This document shows, piece by piece, positions 36,119 to 45,447 of a stretch of 64,000 bases of DNA; the stretch's first letter is position 1, and each line of letters begins with the position of its first letter. The stretch lies in the NCBI GenBank assembly GCA_964506685.1, contig CAZDMQ010000009.1, positions 1-64,000 of the forward strand, given 5' to 3'. This DNA comes from UBA5336 sp964506685. Its GTDB lineage: Bacteria > Pseudomonadota > Alphaproteobacteria > Caulobacterales > Hyphomonadaceae. The notes beneath the pieces are model-generated. The model made no database searches. It worked only from the letters and a program-made list of their open reading frames with translations, and was not told where the DNA came from. A program made the translations under genes and the position numbers.

Positions 36119-36329
36119 GGGTGAACTCCTTGCTGGCGGGGATGCACGACAGAGGCCGCACCCGCCTGTTCACCCATCGGTAGCGGACGCGCGCAATTCC
36201 TGCGATTCACAAGACGGTGGACACCGATCAACTAAATGCGAGCGGAGGTCGTTGAATTTGCTCGCAGCTGTCTCTGTCCCGGCCCCGTCAGAGGCGCCGG
36301 GGGGGGACCTGGCGGGGATTGAATATGCA

Positions 36330-36362
36330 TGCAGCCGCCCAAGGGTCATCCGGGCGGCTGCA
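36330..36362 (-). terminator. Strong hairpin downstream of the autotransporter gene
   Basis: TGCAGCCGCCC and its exact complement form an 11-bp stem around an 11-nt loop, 49 bp beyond the stop of the minus-strand autotransporter-like gene. An AT-containing stretch but no long T-run follows. The rest of 36119-36410 shows no gene and must hold the promoter of the DUF692 operon. Confidence 0.55.
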
Positions 36363-36410
36363 CGTGTCGCGTTGCTTGCTGGACGGGGCCGGTTGCCCGG
36401 CCCGGCAGGA

Positions 36411-37910
36411 TCAGAATTCCATCCGCAGGCCGACGGCGATGGTGCTTGCCGTGACATCATCGAAGCCGATGACGCTTTGATAATCGGCGAAGCCTGAAAT
36501 CCCCCGGGCGAACTGGCTCGCCACCCCGAACCCGAGCCGGGCCCGGTCACGATCGGGGTCATTGGTGTTGATCACCGACGGCGCCTGGCTGAGCTGGTTG
36601 CCAAAGGTATCGGCCACGTAGCGCACCGCGAAGGTGCGGGCGTCATCGTCGAACTCGTGCTCCCATTCGAGCCGCGCATAGGGCGAGATGATGCCGCGTG
36701 CCGTCGAGATCGCATAGTAAGCGGCAATGCCGAGGCCACTGGTCAGGCTGGTGCTGTCCTGGTCTTCGTATACCAGGTTGAGACCATCGGCACCGGTTTC
36801 GGCATAGCCATCGGTCTCCAGCTTGACATAGGACAGCCGCGCCGTCGGACCGATGCTCAGGGCATCGAACTGGCGGGTGTATTCGGTGGTGCCGGTGAAC
36901 TCGATCTGGCTGCCATCGGTCTCGCCCCTGGCGGTACGGTCGATGGTTGAGAATCCGTCATTGTAGCGGATCCGCCGCGTGGCTTCGTGTTCGACGATGC
37001 CGTAGCTGCCGAGCAGCGAGGCCGACAGGTTGTCGGTGAGCCGCGTTGCGCCGTAGGCGGAGACCGAGAACAGGTTCGTCTCGGTGTCGCCTGCGCCACC
37101 GGCGAAGTCGACCGATGTGGAGCCATAATTGAGCGCTGCGCCGAGCATGAGCCGTTCGCCGAGGGCACGGTCGGCGCCAGCGGTCAGCGAATAGCTGTCG
37201 AAATCGAAGCCCGCTTCAAGTTCGGTCGGGTTCTGGTCGCCGAAGCTGAAGGAGCCGTTGAGATAACCGCTCCAGCCGAGCCCGAGATCGGTCTCGTCGG
37301 CATAGGCCCCGGCCATGTTCGAGGCGTCCGATGCCACGCCATTGTCCTGATAGGGCATGGCATAGCTGTTCGAGGCCAGGATCACCGGTCCCTTGCGCCG
37401 GGCCACAACGAGGCGGGCGGGCGAGCCGGAGGAAAAGGCGGCGATACGGGCGGCGATGGCCTGGGTCTGACTGCGATTGATGCCTGATATGGCGGTCTCG
37501 AGGCCGAGCGTTTCCTCGCCAGCCAGCTGCGTGAGGATATCGAGGCCCGCGTCGGCATCCTCAAGCGTCGTGAGAATGGCACCCGTGCAACGCCCGACCA
37601 GGTCCCCCTCATCGGTCCCGGAGGCGGCGCCGGCTTCAACCGACGGGTCGAAATCGGGATTGTTGGGATCGAAATTGGGATCGAACTGCACCGTCAGTTC
37701 GGGGCAGACAGCGGAAATGCGGTTGGCCAGGCTGATGACGCTAGTATTGTTCGTGCTTTCGCTGACGATCCGGCGGAAGTCCTCAAGCGCCCCGTCGACG
37801 ACAGTCGGGTCTTCCTGCGCCAGTGCCTCGTTGGTTGCCAGCGACGATCCGGTCGCGGCCAGCGTCACGGCAAGGCAGGCCATTCCTCTTCTGAAGTTCA
37901 CCTCGATCAT
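36411..37910 (-). CDS. Autotransporter-type outer-membrane beta-barrel protein
   Basis: A 499-aa protein with a signal peptide (cleavage near ATNEALAQ), a short passenger of roughly 170-190 residues with two Cys, and a C-terminal autotransporter barrel (about residues 220-499) of alternating amphipathic strands. It ends GLRMEF with the terminal Phe needed for Bam recognition. A DPNFDPNNPDFDP stretch in the passenger looks Ca-binding. The passenger is very short for a classical autotransporter and its function is unknown. Divergent from the caspase-like gene. Confidence 0.8.
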   Translation of the reverse strand: MIEVNFRRGMACLAVTLAATGSSLATNEALAQEDPTVVDGALEDFRRIVSESTNNTSVISLANRISAVCPELTVQFDPNFDPNNPDFDPSVEAGAASGTDEGDLVGRCTGAILTTLEDADAGLDILTQLAGEETLGLETAISGINRSQTQAIAARIAAFSSGSPARLVVARRKGPVILASNSYAMPYQDNGVASDASNMAGAYADETDLGLGWSGYLNGSFSFGDQNPTELEAGFDFDSYSLTAGADRALGERLMLGAALNYGSTSVDFAGGAGDTETNLFSVSAYGATRLTDNLSASLLGSYGIVEHEATRRIRYNDGFSTIDRTARGETDGSQIEFTGTTEYTRQFDALSIGPTARLSYVKLETDGYAETGADGLNLVYEDQDSTSLTSGLGIAAYYAISTARGIISPYARLEWEHEFDDDARTFAVRYVADTFGNQLSQAPSVINTNDPDRDRARLGFGVASQFARGISGFADYQSVIGFDDVTASTIAVGLRMEF

Positions 37911-38259
37911 TCTCTATCCCCTCTGATCTGCCCCGGCGCCGAAATGGCCCGGGTACGCTCCCTGATAAACTGTCCATCTTCTTGCGGTGTGCTGCTCAAC
38001 ACAGCGAACAAGCTTGCCGAGACCCAGTGTACACATATCCCTAGCAGTTTGGACAGTAGTCACCAAATGAACTCGCCTGTTTCCATCCCCCTTTCGCGTC
38101 ATATCCCCAAACGTGCAACCGACTTACCCTGTCGGTTGTATGGATACGGATCCGGCGGCTTCGGAGCGGGGGGCGCGCTCGGTGGTGGCAAGGGAGGCAC
38201 GGTCCTGATAGGATCCGGAACGGAACAGGTCGCAACTCGGCCCAGGCGGAGACGGTCAG
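37911..38259. other. Divergent promoter region between barrel protein and caspase-like gene
   Basis: No gene is supported in these 349 bp. ACTGTCCA near 37969 and TGGACAGT near 38051 form an 8-base inverted pair about 75 bp apart. The AT-richer centre should carry promoters for both flanking genes, but I cannot assign -35/-10 boxes with confidence. Confidence 0.35.
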
Positions 38260-40911
38260 ATGAACCAGTCAGCTAAAGGCAGGCGAAACGGTCGGCGCGG
38301 AAGCGGGCAACCGGCCCGACGAACGGTGTCCCAGCTGGCCCTCGCTGCCGCGCTCTGCGTCCTGGCCGCCCCGCCGACAGCGCAGGCCGAGACGACCGGC
38401 GAAGCGAGGAGTGAAATTGTAGAGCGCTTTCAGGTCGTTGATTGCCTTTTACCCGGCAAGGTCCGGCAGCTGGGCCGCAGCATGCGCTTTCTCGACAGGC
38501 GCCGCCCGGCGCGCCTGCCGGCGGGCGAATGCGAGACCCGCGGCGGCGAATACACGGTTCATGACAGGTCGAACCCGAAGGCCTCCTTCGATATATGGAT
38601 GCCGCTCGCCCTGGACGGCGATGAGACCGCGCAGCTCATTGTCGGAGAGCTTTCGGAACGCGGCGCGGGCGGTGCGCCCGACTACCAGATGGCCCACCTG
38701 TGGTATGAGCGCGCGGCCGAGCAGGGCAATGCGGCGGCGATGTTCAACCTTTCCCGTCTCCATGAGCAGGGCCTGGGCGTACCGAAGGATGACGAGGCGG
38801 CGGCCGGCTGGCTCCGCAGGGCCTATGGCCTGGACGCCGACCCCCTCGAGGATGTGGTCCGCATAGAGCGGATGGAAACCGAGATCGCGACCCTGTCGGA
38901 AACGGTCGAGACGTTGCGCAGCGACCTGGAACAGGCCGAGGCCGAGAAGCGTGAGCTGGAGCGGCAATTGCGCGAAATGGAAGCGGCGCTCGAGACCGCA
39001 TCGGCCGACATTGCCGAACTCACCAGCGCGCTGGCGGACGCGCGGCGCAAGACTGCCCAGGCCGCCGCCGCCTATGAACAGCAGCTCGGCACGCTGCAGG
39101 CGCGGCTGTCGGAGGCTTCGCAGCAAGAGACCGTGATCATTGATCGCGAAGGCATGCTGGTCGAAAAGCTCGATGCCCTGGCACAGCGCCAGGTCGACGC
39201 GACCGAGCGCCTGTTTTCCCGGCTGGCAGACCTGCCGAGCCTCGCTTCCCAGTCGGCGCGGCTTGCCTCGTTACAGGCCCAGGTGACTGCGGCACGCGAG
39301 GACGCGCGTCGCTTGCAGGCCGAGAAACAGGCCGCGCTGGCGGCAAAGCAGGCGGCTGCGGAGGAGGCAGCGTCGGCGCGGGCGGCGCTCGAACGCGAAC
39401 TCGAGACCCTGGCCAGCCGGGAAGCGCAACTGGCCGAGCGTGAGGCCGATCTTGCCACGCAGATGTCGCGCGCCGAGGCGGCAACTGCAGAAGCTGCTGA
39501 TCCGGCGCTATCGCAGGCGCAGGCCGAGGCGATTGCCACACAGGCCGCAGAGATTGCAGCCGAGCAGGCAAGGCTCGAGCAGCAGCGCAAGGCGGTCGAG
39601 GCGCATCTGTCGGCGCTCGAGCGCGGGCGCCGCACGCAGCAGGCCCGGGAGGCAGCGCTGGCGAACGCGCAGGCCGAGCTTGAGGCACAGCGCGACGAGC
39701 TGAATGCGCGGGAAGCGGCGTTGCAGCAGGCGCGGCTTGAGGTTGCCGAGCAGGCCAGGGCCGTACAGGTCAATGATCGCACCCAGCAGGAGACGCTGGA
39801 TCAGCTCGATGAGGAATTCGCCCGGCTTGCCGAAGAGCGCAGGCAACTGGAGACTGAGCGGGGCCAGCTGAAGGCGCTGCGCAGCGAACTCGCGGATACG
39901 TCCGTCGAAATCGCCCTGACTGAGCAGCAGCTGGCAGAACAGACGAGGGAGATCGAGGAGAGGGCTGCGGACCTGAGCGAACGCGAACGCGCAGCCGAGG
40001 TGCGTGAGGCCGAGCTCGAGGCGCTCCGGGCAGAAGCCGAGAGTGCGCGCCGCAAGCTGGCGGCACTGGAGGGCATCCTGACCGGCCAGACCCGGTCGAT
40101 GGGGCTGGCCCCGGCCAGCGAGGGCCTCAAGCCGGTCGCGGAAAGACAGGATCTGGACATCGATTTCGGAACGTACCACGCGATCCTGATCGGCAACGCG
40201 AACTACGTGGATACGAACTGGCATGATCTTGACACGCCGCACAATGATGTCAGGCGGATCGGTGAGATCCTGGAAACACGTTACGGCTTCAGGACCGATA
40301 TCCTGATCGATGCGACCCAGGACGAGATCCTCGCCGCGATCGAAACGGCGCAGCAGACGCTTGGCGACAAGGACAACCTGCTGATCTATTTCGCCGGACA
40401 CGGCAAATACAGCGATGATGCCAAAGTGGGGTTCTGGGAGCCCGTAGATTCCATCACGACAGGCTTCCGCAAGTCGATCTCCGCCCAGGAGGTCAACATG
40501 TACCTCAGTGCCATGCGGGCGCGGAAGGTGCTCGTCATCTCAGATTCATGCTATTCGGGCGTGTTCGCAAGGGAGATGACCGCCCAGCTGGATCCGAACG
40601 CCAATCCTGGCGAGCTGGAGCGCTTCTACATGATCCAGGCCGCAAAGCGCAGCCGCGTGGCGATGACCGCAGGCGGAATGAAGCCCGTTGTCGACGGCAT
40701 CGGCAATGGCCACTCCCTGTTCGCCAGCGCCTTCATCAATGCGCTGATGGAAAATGACGACGTCGCCCTTGCACGCAACCTCTTCACCTCGATCCGCAGG
40801 AATGTCGTTTCCGGTGCGGCCCAGTTCAACCTCGACCAGGAACCGAGCTTCGCCGATCTCGTGCACACCGGACATGAAGGCGGCGATTTCATCTTTGTCC
40901 CACGGGTCTGA
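38260..40911 (+). CDS. Secreted caspase-like (C14) protease with Sel1 repeats and long coiled coil
   Basis: An 883-aa protein. In order: signal peptide (LALAAALCVLAAPPTAQA); one or two Sel1-like repeats around residues 120-185 (WYERAAEQGNAAAMFNLSRLHEQGLGVPKD pattern); an Ala/Glu/Gln-rich coiled coil of about 400 residues (roughly 200-610); and a C-terminal caspase fold from about 638. The dyad is visible: His714 in YFAGHGKY and Cys764 in SDSCYSG. Such proteins probably cut Arg- or Lys-type sites or act as scaffolds. An export signal on a caspase-like enzyme points to the periplasm. It sits between an autotransporter-like barrel and a CHASE2 cyclase; its target is unknown. Confidence 0.85.
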   Translation: MNQSAKGRRNGRRGSGQPARRTVSQLALAAALCVLAAPPTAQAETTGEARSEIVERFQVVDCLLPGKVRQLGRSMRFLDRRRPARLPAGECETRGGEYTVHDRSNPKASFDIWMPLALDGDETAQLIVGELSERGAGGAPDYQMAHLWYERAAEQGNAAAMFNLSRLHEQGLGVPKDDEAAAGWLRRAYGLDADPLEDVVRIERMETEIATLSETVETLRSDLEQAEAEKRELERQLREMEAALETASADIAELTSALADARRKTAQAAAAYEQQLGTLQARLSEASQQETVIIDREGMLVEKLDALAQRQVDATERLFSRLADLPSLASQSARLASLQAQVTAAREDARRLQAEKQAALAAKQAAAEEAASARAALERELETLASREAQLAEREADLATQMSRAEAATAEAADPALSQAQAEAIATQAAEIAAEQARLEQQRKAVEAHLSALERGRRTQQAREAALANAQAELEAQRDELNAREAALQQARLEVAEQARAVQVNDRTQQETLDQLDEEFARLAEERRQLETERGQLKALRSELADTSVEIALTEQQLAEQTREIEERAADLSERERAAEVREAELEALRAEAESARRKLAALEGILTGQTRSMGLAPASEGLKPVAERQDLDIDFGTYHAILIGNANYVDTNWHDLDTPHNDVRRIGEILETRYGFRTDILIDATQDEILAAIETAQQTLGDKDNLLIYFAGHGKYSDDAKVGFWEPVDSITTGFRKSISAQEVNMYLSAMRARKVLVISDSCYSGVFAREMTAQLDPNANPGELERFYMIQAAKRSRVAMTAGGMKPVVDGIGNGHSLFASAFINALMENDDVALARNLFTSIRRNVVSGAAQFNLDQEPSFADLVHTGHEGGDFIFVPRV

Positions 40912-40992
40912 GCGCCAGACTGCGGCCTGCGGGAGATTGCGGACGGAGCGGGGCAGGGGGCGTCTGTACTTCCTTACGGTAGACGTCCGGGT

Positions 40993-41010
40993 GCGGCTGG
41001 CTGCAGCCGC
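40993..41010. terminator. Hairpin between convergent genes
   Basis: GCGGCTG-GCTG-CAGCCGC, a 7-bp stem with a 4-nt loop, lies in the 111-bp gap between the convergent caspase-like gene and the 41023 gene. It could terminate either transcript. There is no T-run. Confidence 0.35.
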
Positions 41011-41022
41011 CCGACTGCCGTC

Positions 41023-41892
41023 CTACTCAACCATGGTGACCGACCGGGTTGCGCGCGCGCGCTTGGCGACCAAGAGGTCGGCGGAATTGCTGACCAGCGA
41101 GAGCCAGGTGTCCGGTTCGAGGCGCGGGTGATCACCTTGCAATGCGCGCGCGGCCTTGAGCTCGTTCCAGAGCCCGGCATCGAAGCCATCGCAAACGACG
41201 CGGTAGTCTCCGGCCTCCACTGGAAAGGACAGTTTCGGCCCCCCCCTGGCGGGCGCATGGGTGACAACGCCGGCCGGCAGGTAAACAGCATGGCTCGGCG
41301 CCGGGCCAATCCGCAGCGGCGAGATGACCGGCGTTCCGGCGAGGTCTTCCAGAGCGCAGACCACCTGCGCGTCGAAGGAGGCGGTGAGTTCGAGGATGAC
41401 CGGCGAGGCCGGGGTCAGTGTCGTGTCGATGGCCAGGACGGTGACAGACAGGGTTGCGTCCGACCCGAATTCAACCCTCAGGTCGTCGCAGAAGCGGGCC
41501 GGGAAACCGGGTTCGCCTTCGGCGGCGGCCATGCAGCTGTCATAGTCGAAAGAGCGGGTTGCGCCGAGCTCCGGCCGCGGCGCATCGGACATCAGCGCGG
41601 CCATGGCCGCCCGGGCGGTCGAGATGCGGGCGTCTTCCGGCCGGTCGATGACATGGGCGCCGGGGGTTTCGAGGGTGCGAATGGCGCCTGACCGGTGCAT
41701 GATGACAACGGTTTCCCCCGCGCCCAGAACGATCTCGCTGCCACTCCCGAGCAGCGCTCCGGTCGTGTAATCGGGGGCCGTGCTTTCAACGACGACGGCA
41801 GAGGCGTCTGCGGGTGCCACACTGTCGGCGGCCGGTCGGGCAGGCGCGCCAGCGCTTTCGGCGCACGCCGCCGCGAAAAGGGCGCTGGACAG
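41023..41892 (-). CDS. Secreted protein of unknown function; start codon unresolved
   Basis: The protein sequence is coherent. A hydrophobic, lipobox-like segment (LLSSALFAAAC) is followed by a mature part with GSEIVLGAGETVVIMHRSGAIRTLETPG, which resembles FecR- or surface-type periplasmic domains. Two Cys-containing segments and a C-terminal VEAGDYRVVCDGFDAGLW follow. No ATG, GTG or TTG occurs in frame between the signal-like segment and the divergent cyclase gene. The coordinate given uses a CTG at 41892 as the least bad choice; the next ATG, at 42126, lies inside the cyclase gene. The real start may be non-canonical or disrupted. Confidence 0.5.
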   Translation of the reverse strand: MSSALFAAACAESAGAPARPAADSVAPADASAVVVESTAPDYTTGALLGSGSEIVLGAGETVVIMHRSGAIRTLETPGAHVIDRPEDARISTARAAMAALMSDAPRPELGATRSFDYDSCMAAAEGEPGFPARFCDDLRVEFGSDATLSVTVLAIDTTLTPASPVILELTASFDAQVVCALEDLAGTPVISPLRIGPAPSHAVYLPAGVVTHAPARGGPKLSFPVEAGDYRVVCDGFDAGLWNELKAARALQGDHPRLEPDTWLSLVSNSADLLVAKRARATRSVTMVE

Positions 41893-41979
41893 GAGGGCAC
41901 GGAACGGCGCTGTCTTGCGATCTGGGCTGCGATCGCAGACGACAGCGTATTGGCCGGCTGCACGAGGGGAAGGACACTG

Positions 41980-43977
41980 ATGCAGAATTCTCCCGGAACC
42001 GCATCGCAGGGCCTGCTCTCGCCCCTGATCGTGCTGGTTGGCACGGTGCTGGCCCTGGCGGTCACCTCGACGGCCCCGGCCAAGGTGGTCGAGAACCGTC
42101 TTGCAGATTTTCGTCGGTCCTTGCATGGCGCAGAGGCTCCCTACTCCGAAAAGGTCGTTGTCGTGGCCATCGACGACATGACACTGGCGTCGCTGCCCTA
42201 CGTCTCACCTGTAGACCGGAATCTGCTCGCAACTGTCGTGGCGGAGCTTGACAAGCGGAATCCAGCGTCGATCGGCCTCGATATCCTGCTTGACCGTCCC
42301 AGTGATCCGGCCGCCGATCAAGCCCTGATTCGCGCCATTGAAGCGGCAGAGAGCCCGGTCGTGGCCGTCATCGACCCCGGCGCGGCAAGGGACGAGGCCT
42401 GTCCGGGAGCCAGTGGGTCGGGCAATGCGGGCTCGGTGGGGCGCCTCATGGAGGGAGTTGACCGGGTGGCTGGGGTCGGACACGGCGTCCAGTGTCCCGA
42501 TGGGGTTGATGACGTCATGCGCAGGGCCACCTATCGCGATGCGGGGGGCTATCCTGCCCTCGCCGCGGCCATGGCGAGGGCGGCCGATCCCCAGTCCGGC
42601 CCGATCGAGCGTCAGGGCCTGTCCTTGCCGATTGCCCTGACGCGCGATGGTGGCTGGCCGTTCGTCACCCTCTCGGCGGCGCACCTGGACTACGTTCCCG
42701 ATGCCTGGATCGCGGGCAAGCATGTCCTGATCGGCCAGATCACGCCCTATAGCGGAGACTGGCGGCTGACGCCCATGCGGTTTGCGCCGCTGCGCGCACC
42801 GGTCGAGCCGGCGGGCGAGATGCCGCGTGGGCGGATGCCGGGCGTCGTGCTGCACGGCTTTGCGCTGGAGGCTCTGTTGACGGGCGCGAGGGGACCGCAC
42901 ACGAGCTGGCTGGCGATGGCGCTGGCGGCAGTGTGCGGTGCGCTTGCCGGCCTCGGCATCGGAGCCCTGCGCGCGCCGTGGTGGACGAAGCTGCTGGCGG
43001 TCGTCGTCCTGATCGGGATCGGGTGGTGGGCCGTCTTCGCCGCCTATGCCTGGGCGGGCGCGCTGCTCCCCTTTGTCCCGTCAGCCCTTGGCCTGGTGCT
43101 GACGGCCGGGGCGAGTCTCGCCCTGCAGGAACGAGGCGAGCGGCTGATGCGGCAGTCGATCCACAACGCCTTCGAGCACTTTCTCGCCCCGCAGGTGGTG
43201 GAGCAGCTCGTCAGGGAACCGGAACTGCTGACCCTCAAGGCCGAGGAGCGCGAGGTCTCGGCAATGTTCACCGATCTTGCCGGGTTCACGCACCTCATCG
43301 ACCACCTTCCCCCCGACGTGGCGGCAGACGTCCTCAATGGCTATCTCGACATCATCGTCCAGGATGTGATGGATCATGGCGGCGCGGTGGACAAGATCGT
43401 CGGCGATGCAGTGCACGCGCTGTTCTCCGCGCCCATCGCCGATCCTGATCACAGGCTGCGCGCGGCCCGCTGTGCGCTGTCCATTGAGGCGCGGACCGAG
43501 GCCTATCGCGAAAGGCTGAGGGAGCAGGGCATTGCGCTGGGTGAAACCCGGATTGGCCTGAATGCCGGCCGTGCCATTGTCGGGAATTTCGGTGCCAACC
43601 GGCGGCTCGACTACACGGCCCACGGATCGACCATCAATCTTGCGGCCCGGCTCGAAAGCGCGAACAAGGTTCTGGGAACCCGTATCTGCGTGCACGAGAC
43701 CTCATGTGTCGACGCGACCGGCTGCACCTTCTGGCCGATCGGACGGGCCCGCGTGAGAGGCCTTGTCGAGCCGGTAAGACTGTTTGCGCTGCGCGGCCCT
43801 GCACAGGATCCGGCGGGCGCTCTGGCCGACTACTGCGCTGCCATGGAAGCGCCGGACCTGGACGCGGCCGCCCGCCGTCTCGACACCCTCGCGCGGGCCG
43901 CGCCGGATGACGGGCTTGTGGCGTTCCAGCTCGCGCGGGTGAAGGCGGGGACGTTCGGCGATGTCATCGAGCTCTGA
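41980..43977 (+). CDS. CHASE2-domain adenylate cyclase
   Basis: A 665-aa membrane receptor. An N-terminal helix is followed by a periplasmic CHASE2 sensor (about residues 35-290), a cluster of three helices (about 305-385) and a class III cyclase domain. The metal ligands Asp432 (FTDLAG) and Asp476 (KIVGDAV) are present, and the transition-state Asn and Arg are in INLAARLES, so the enzyme should be active. It makes cAMP (or another cyclic nucleotide) in response to an envelope signal. GAAGGA precedes the ATG. A Crp-type regulator with an intact cyclic-nucleotide motif lies 1.5 kb downstream. Confidence 0.88.
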   Translation: MQNSPGTASQGLLSPLIVLVGTVLALAVTSTAPAKVVENRLADFRRSLHGAEAPYSEKVVVVAIDDMTLASLPYVSPVDRNLLATVVAELDKRNPASIGLDILLDRPSDPAADQALIRAIEAAESPVVAVIDPGAARDEACPGASGSGNAGSVGRLMEGVDRVAGVGHGVQCPDGVDDVMRRATYRDAGGYPALAAAMARAADPQSGPIERQGLSLPIALTRDGGWPFVTLSAAHLDYVPDAWIAGKHVLIGQITPYSGDWRLTPMRFAPLRAPVEPAGEMPRGRMPGVVLHGFALEALLTGARGPHTSWLAMALAAVCGALAGLGIGALRAPWWTKLLAVVVLIGIGWWAVFAAYAWAGALLPFVPSALGLVLTAGASLALQERGERLMRQSIHNAFEHFLAPQVVEQLVREPELLTLKAEEREVSAMFTDLAGFTHLIDHLPPDVAADVLNGYLDIIVQDVMDHGGAVDKIVGDAVHALFSAPIADPDHRLRAARCALSIEARTEAYRERLREQGIALGETRIGLNAGRAIVGNFGANRRLDYTAHGSTINLAARLESANKVLGTRICVHETSCVDATGCTFWPIGRARVRGLVEPVRLFALRGPAQDPAGALADYCAAMEAPDLDAAARRLDTLARAAPDDGLVAFQLARVKAGTFGDVIEL

Positions 43978-44033
43978 GCGGGTCTGACGCGGGGTCGATT
44001 GACGAATGGGCAGGAATGATGGTTGTCCGGTGC

Positions 44034-44049
44034 TGTGCTGGCCAGCACA
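44034..44049. promoter_or_regulatory. Perfect 16-bp palindrome TGTGCTGGCCAGCACA
   Basis: It lies 57 bp after the cyclase stop and 124 bp before the DUF3307 gene. It could be an operator for the downstream gene or a short terminator stem for the cyclase transcript. A second dyad (about 44113-44130, around CCTTTTGAAAAG) follows. Confidence 0.35.
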
Positions 44050-44172
44050 CCCCAGAGGCCTAACGTCATCTAGGTCGCGCGTCCTGACTGGAAGTGTCCT
44101 GGTGCCAGGCAGACGCCTTTTGAAAAGCGTGCAGCCCCTCCTTTCCATCGCCGGGCAAAAGGTGGATCATTG

Positions 44173-44517
44173 ATGTCTGTTCTGGTGCAAGCCTTCTGGC
44201 TCTTCATCCTGCATCTCATTGCCGATTTCCGGCTGCAGTCCGATTTTCTCGCGCGGAACAAGGCGCCGGGCTCATCGCCTGTCTGGCCCTGGGTGCTGGG
44301 CGCGCACGCAGCCACGCATGCGGCGGCAGTCGCGATCGTGCTGTCGCCGTTCTATGGCGTGCTGGAGTTCGTGGCCCACTGGCTCACCGACTATGCCAAG
44401 TCCCGGGGCTTTCTCGGGCGTGAGCCGTCCGCCTTCCACCTCGACCAGGCGTTGCATCTCGGCGTCAAGGGCCTCTGGCTGGCGCTGCATGCCAATGGCA
44501 TTGATGTCGCGTTCTGA
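44173..44517 (+). CDS. DUF3307 family small membrane protein
   Basis: A 114-aa protein with about three hydrophobic helices, matching the DUF3307 pattern: an N-terminal HLIADFRLQSDFL motif, central GAHAATHAA, and C-terminal FHLDQALHLGVKGLW. The conserved His and Asp pairs suggest metal binding, but the family's function is not known to me. The ATG at 44173 follows AAGGTGG. It stands alone between the cyclase and ompA-type genes. Confidence 0.7.
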   Translation: MSVLVQAFWLFILHLIADFRLQSDFLARNKAPGSSPVWPWVLGAHAATHAAAVAIVLSPFYGVLEFVAHWLTDYAKSRGFLGREPSAFHLDQALHLGVKGLWLALHANGIDVAF

Positions 44518-44631
44518 CATCTGGCGAGCGCTTGTGTGCCTGCCGGCACAGCGCAGGACGAGGGGCGGGGGCAGGGTCTCCCCATGACGCGGGCAGCGAT
44601 GCCCGTCCAGCCGAAGCCAAGGAGACCTGCC

Positions 44632-45237
44632 ATGTTCACCCAACGCCTCATCGCCACCGTGACGATTGCCGCCTGCCTGTTCGCTGCGGCGCCTGCCCAC
44701 GCCCAGGAGCGGGTTGTCATCGAGGACGCACCCAGTGCCGACCGGTTCGCGGAAATGCTCTTCGGCGCGCCGCCGCCAGCCGGACTGAAGATGCGAGGCA
44801 TCGTGATGCACGCCGCCCAGGCCGGCACCCAGTCGGGACAGGAGAGGGCGAGCACTGCCCGTTCCAGCGCCGCTCCGACCCTCGAGCCTGCCAGCGGCGC
44901 CGGTACGCCGTCGATCGTCGCAGCGCCCGTGAAATTCGACTTCAACTCCGCCGAAATCCCCGCCGATTTCGTCCCGACCCTGAGCAGTCTTGCCGAGGCG
45001 CTCAAGCGCCCGCAAGCGGCCGGGAAGACCCTGGTCGTCTCAGGTCATACTGATCCGGTGGGCGAGGCCGGTTACAATGAAGCCTTGTCGCAGGACCGGG
45101 CCGACGCCGTGGCGCAATTCCTCGTCGAACGCGGCGTTCCGCAGAGCCGCCTTGTCACGATCGGCCGGGGAGAGAGGGACCTTCTCTCGCCGAGCGATCA
45201 CCGCCTGAACCGGCGCGTCGAATTCGAGGCGCGCTGA
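44632..45237 (+). CDS. OmpA-family outer-membrane/peptidoglycan-binding protein
   Basis: A 201-aa protein with a signal peptide (AACLFAAAPAHA), a short Ser/Ala-rich region and a C-terminal OmpA domain (about residues 95-201). The domain reads KFDFNSAEIPADF, VSGHTDPVGEAGYNEALSQDRADAV and a final DHRLNRRVEF. The Asp and Arg of the diaminopimelate-binding site are present. There is no N-terminal barrel, so it is a soluble or peripheral anchor to peptidoglycan. AAGGAG precedes the ATG. It lies two genes upstream of the curli-like set. Confidence 0.85.
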   Translation: MFTQRLIATVTIAACLFAAAPAHAQERVVIEDAPSADRFAEMLFGAPPPAGLKMRGIVMHAAQAGTQSGQERASTARSSAAPTLEPASGAGTPSIVAAPVKFDFNSAEIPADFVPTLSSLAEALKRPQAAGKTLVVSGHTDPVGEAGYNEALSQDRADAVAQFLVERGVPQSRLVTIGRGERDLLSPSDHRLNRRVEFEAR

Positions 45238-45447
45238 CCGCCGGGCTTTCGTCTGGCCCACACTGGCCCCGGGGGCTGGTCCAGAGGTCCAGAGGCCGGC
45301 AGGCCACATCCCGGACGCCCATATCCCGGAAGGACGGGGCTCGCCATCGGCGGGCCCTTCTGTCGTGACCAAACGCTCCGTTTCCCCTTGCATCCGGCGT
45401 CTCATCCTGCACTACTGCATGGCGTGTGATTGAACGGAGCCATGTTC

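Noticed and set aside
35874..36231. Alternative minus-strand frames containing Cys upstream of DUF692 as a bufferin precursor
   Set aside because: They have Cys-Pro motifs but no signal peptide, no ribosome site and no DUF2282 pattern, and they overlap the better-supported 52-codon ORF.
38260..40911. Coiled-coil gene as an SMC/defence ATPase
   Set aside because: There is no Walker motif, a clear signal peptide is present, and the C-terminus is a caspase fold.
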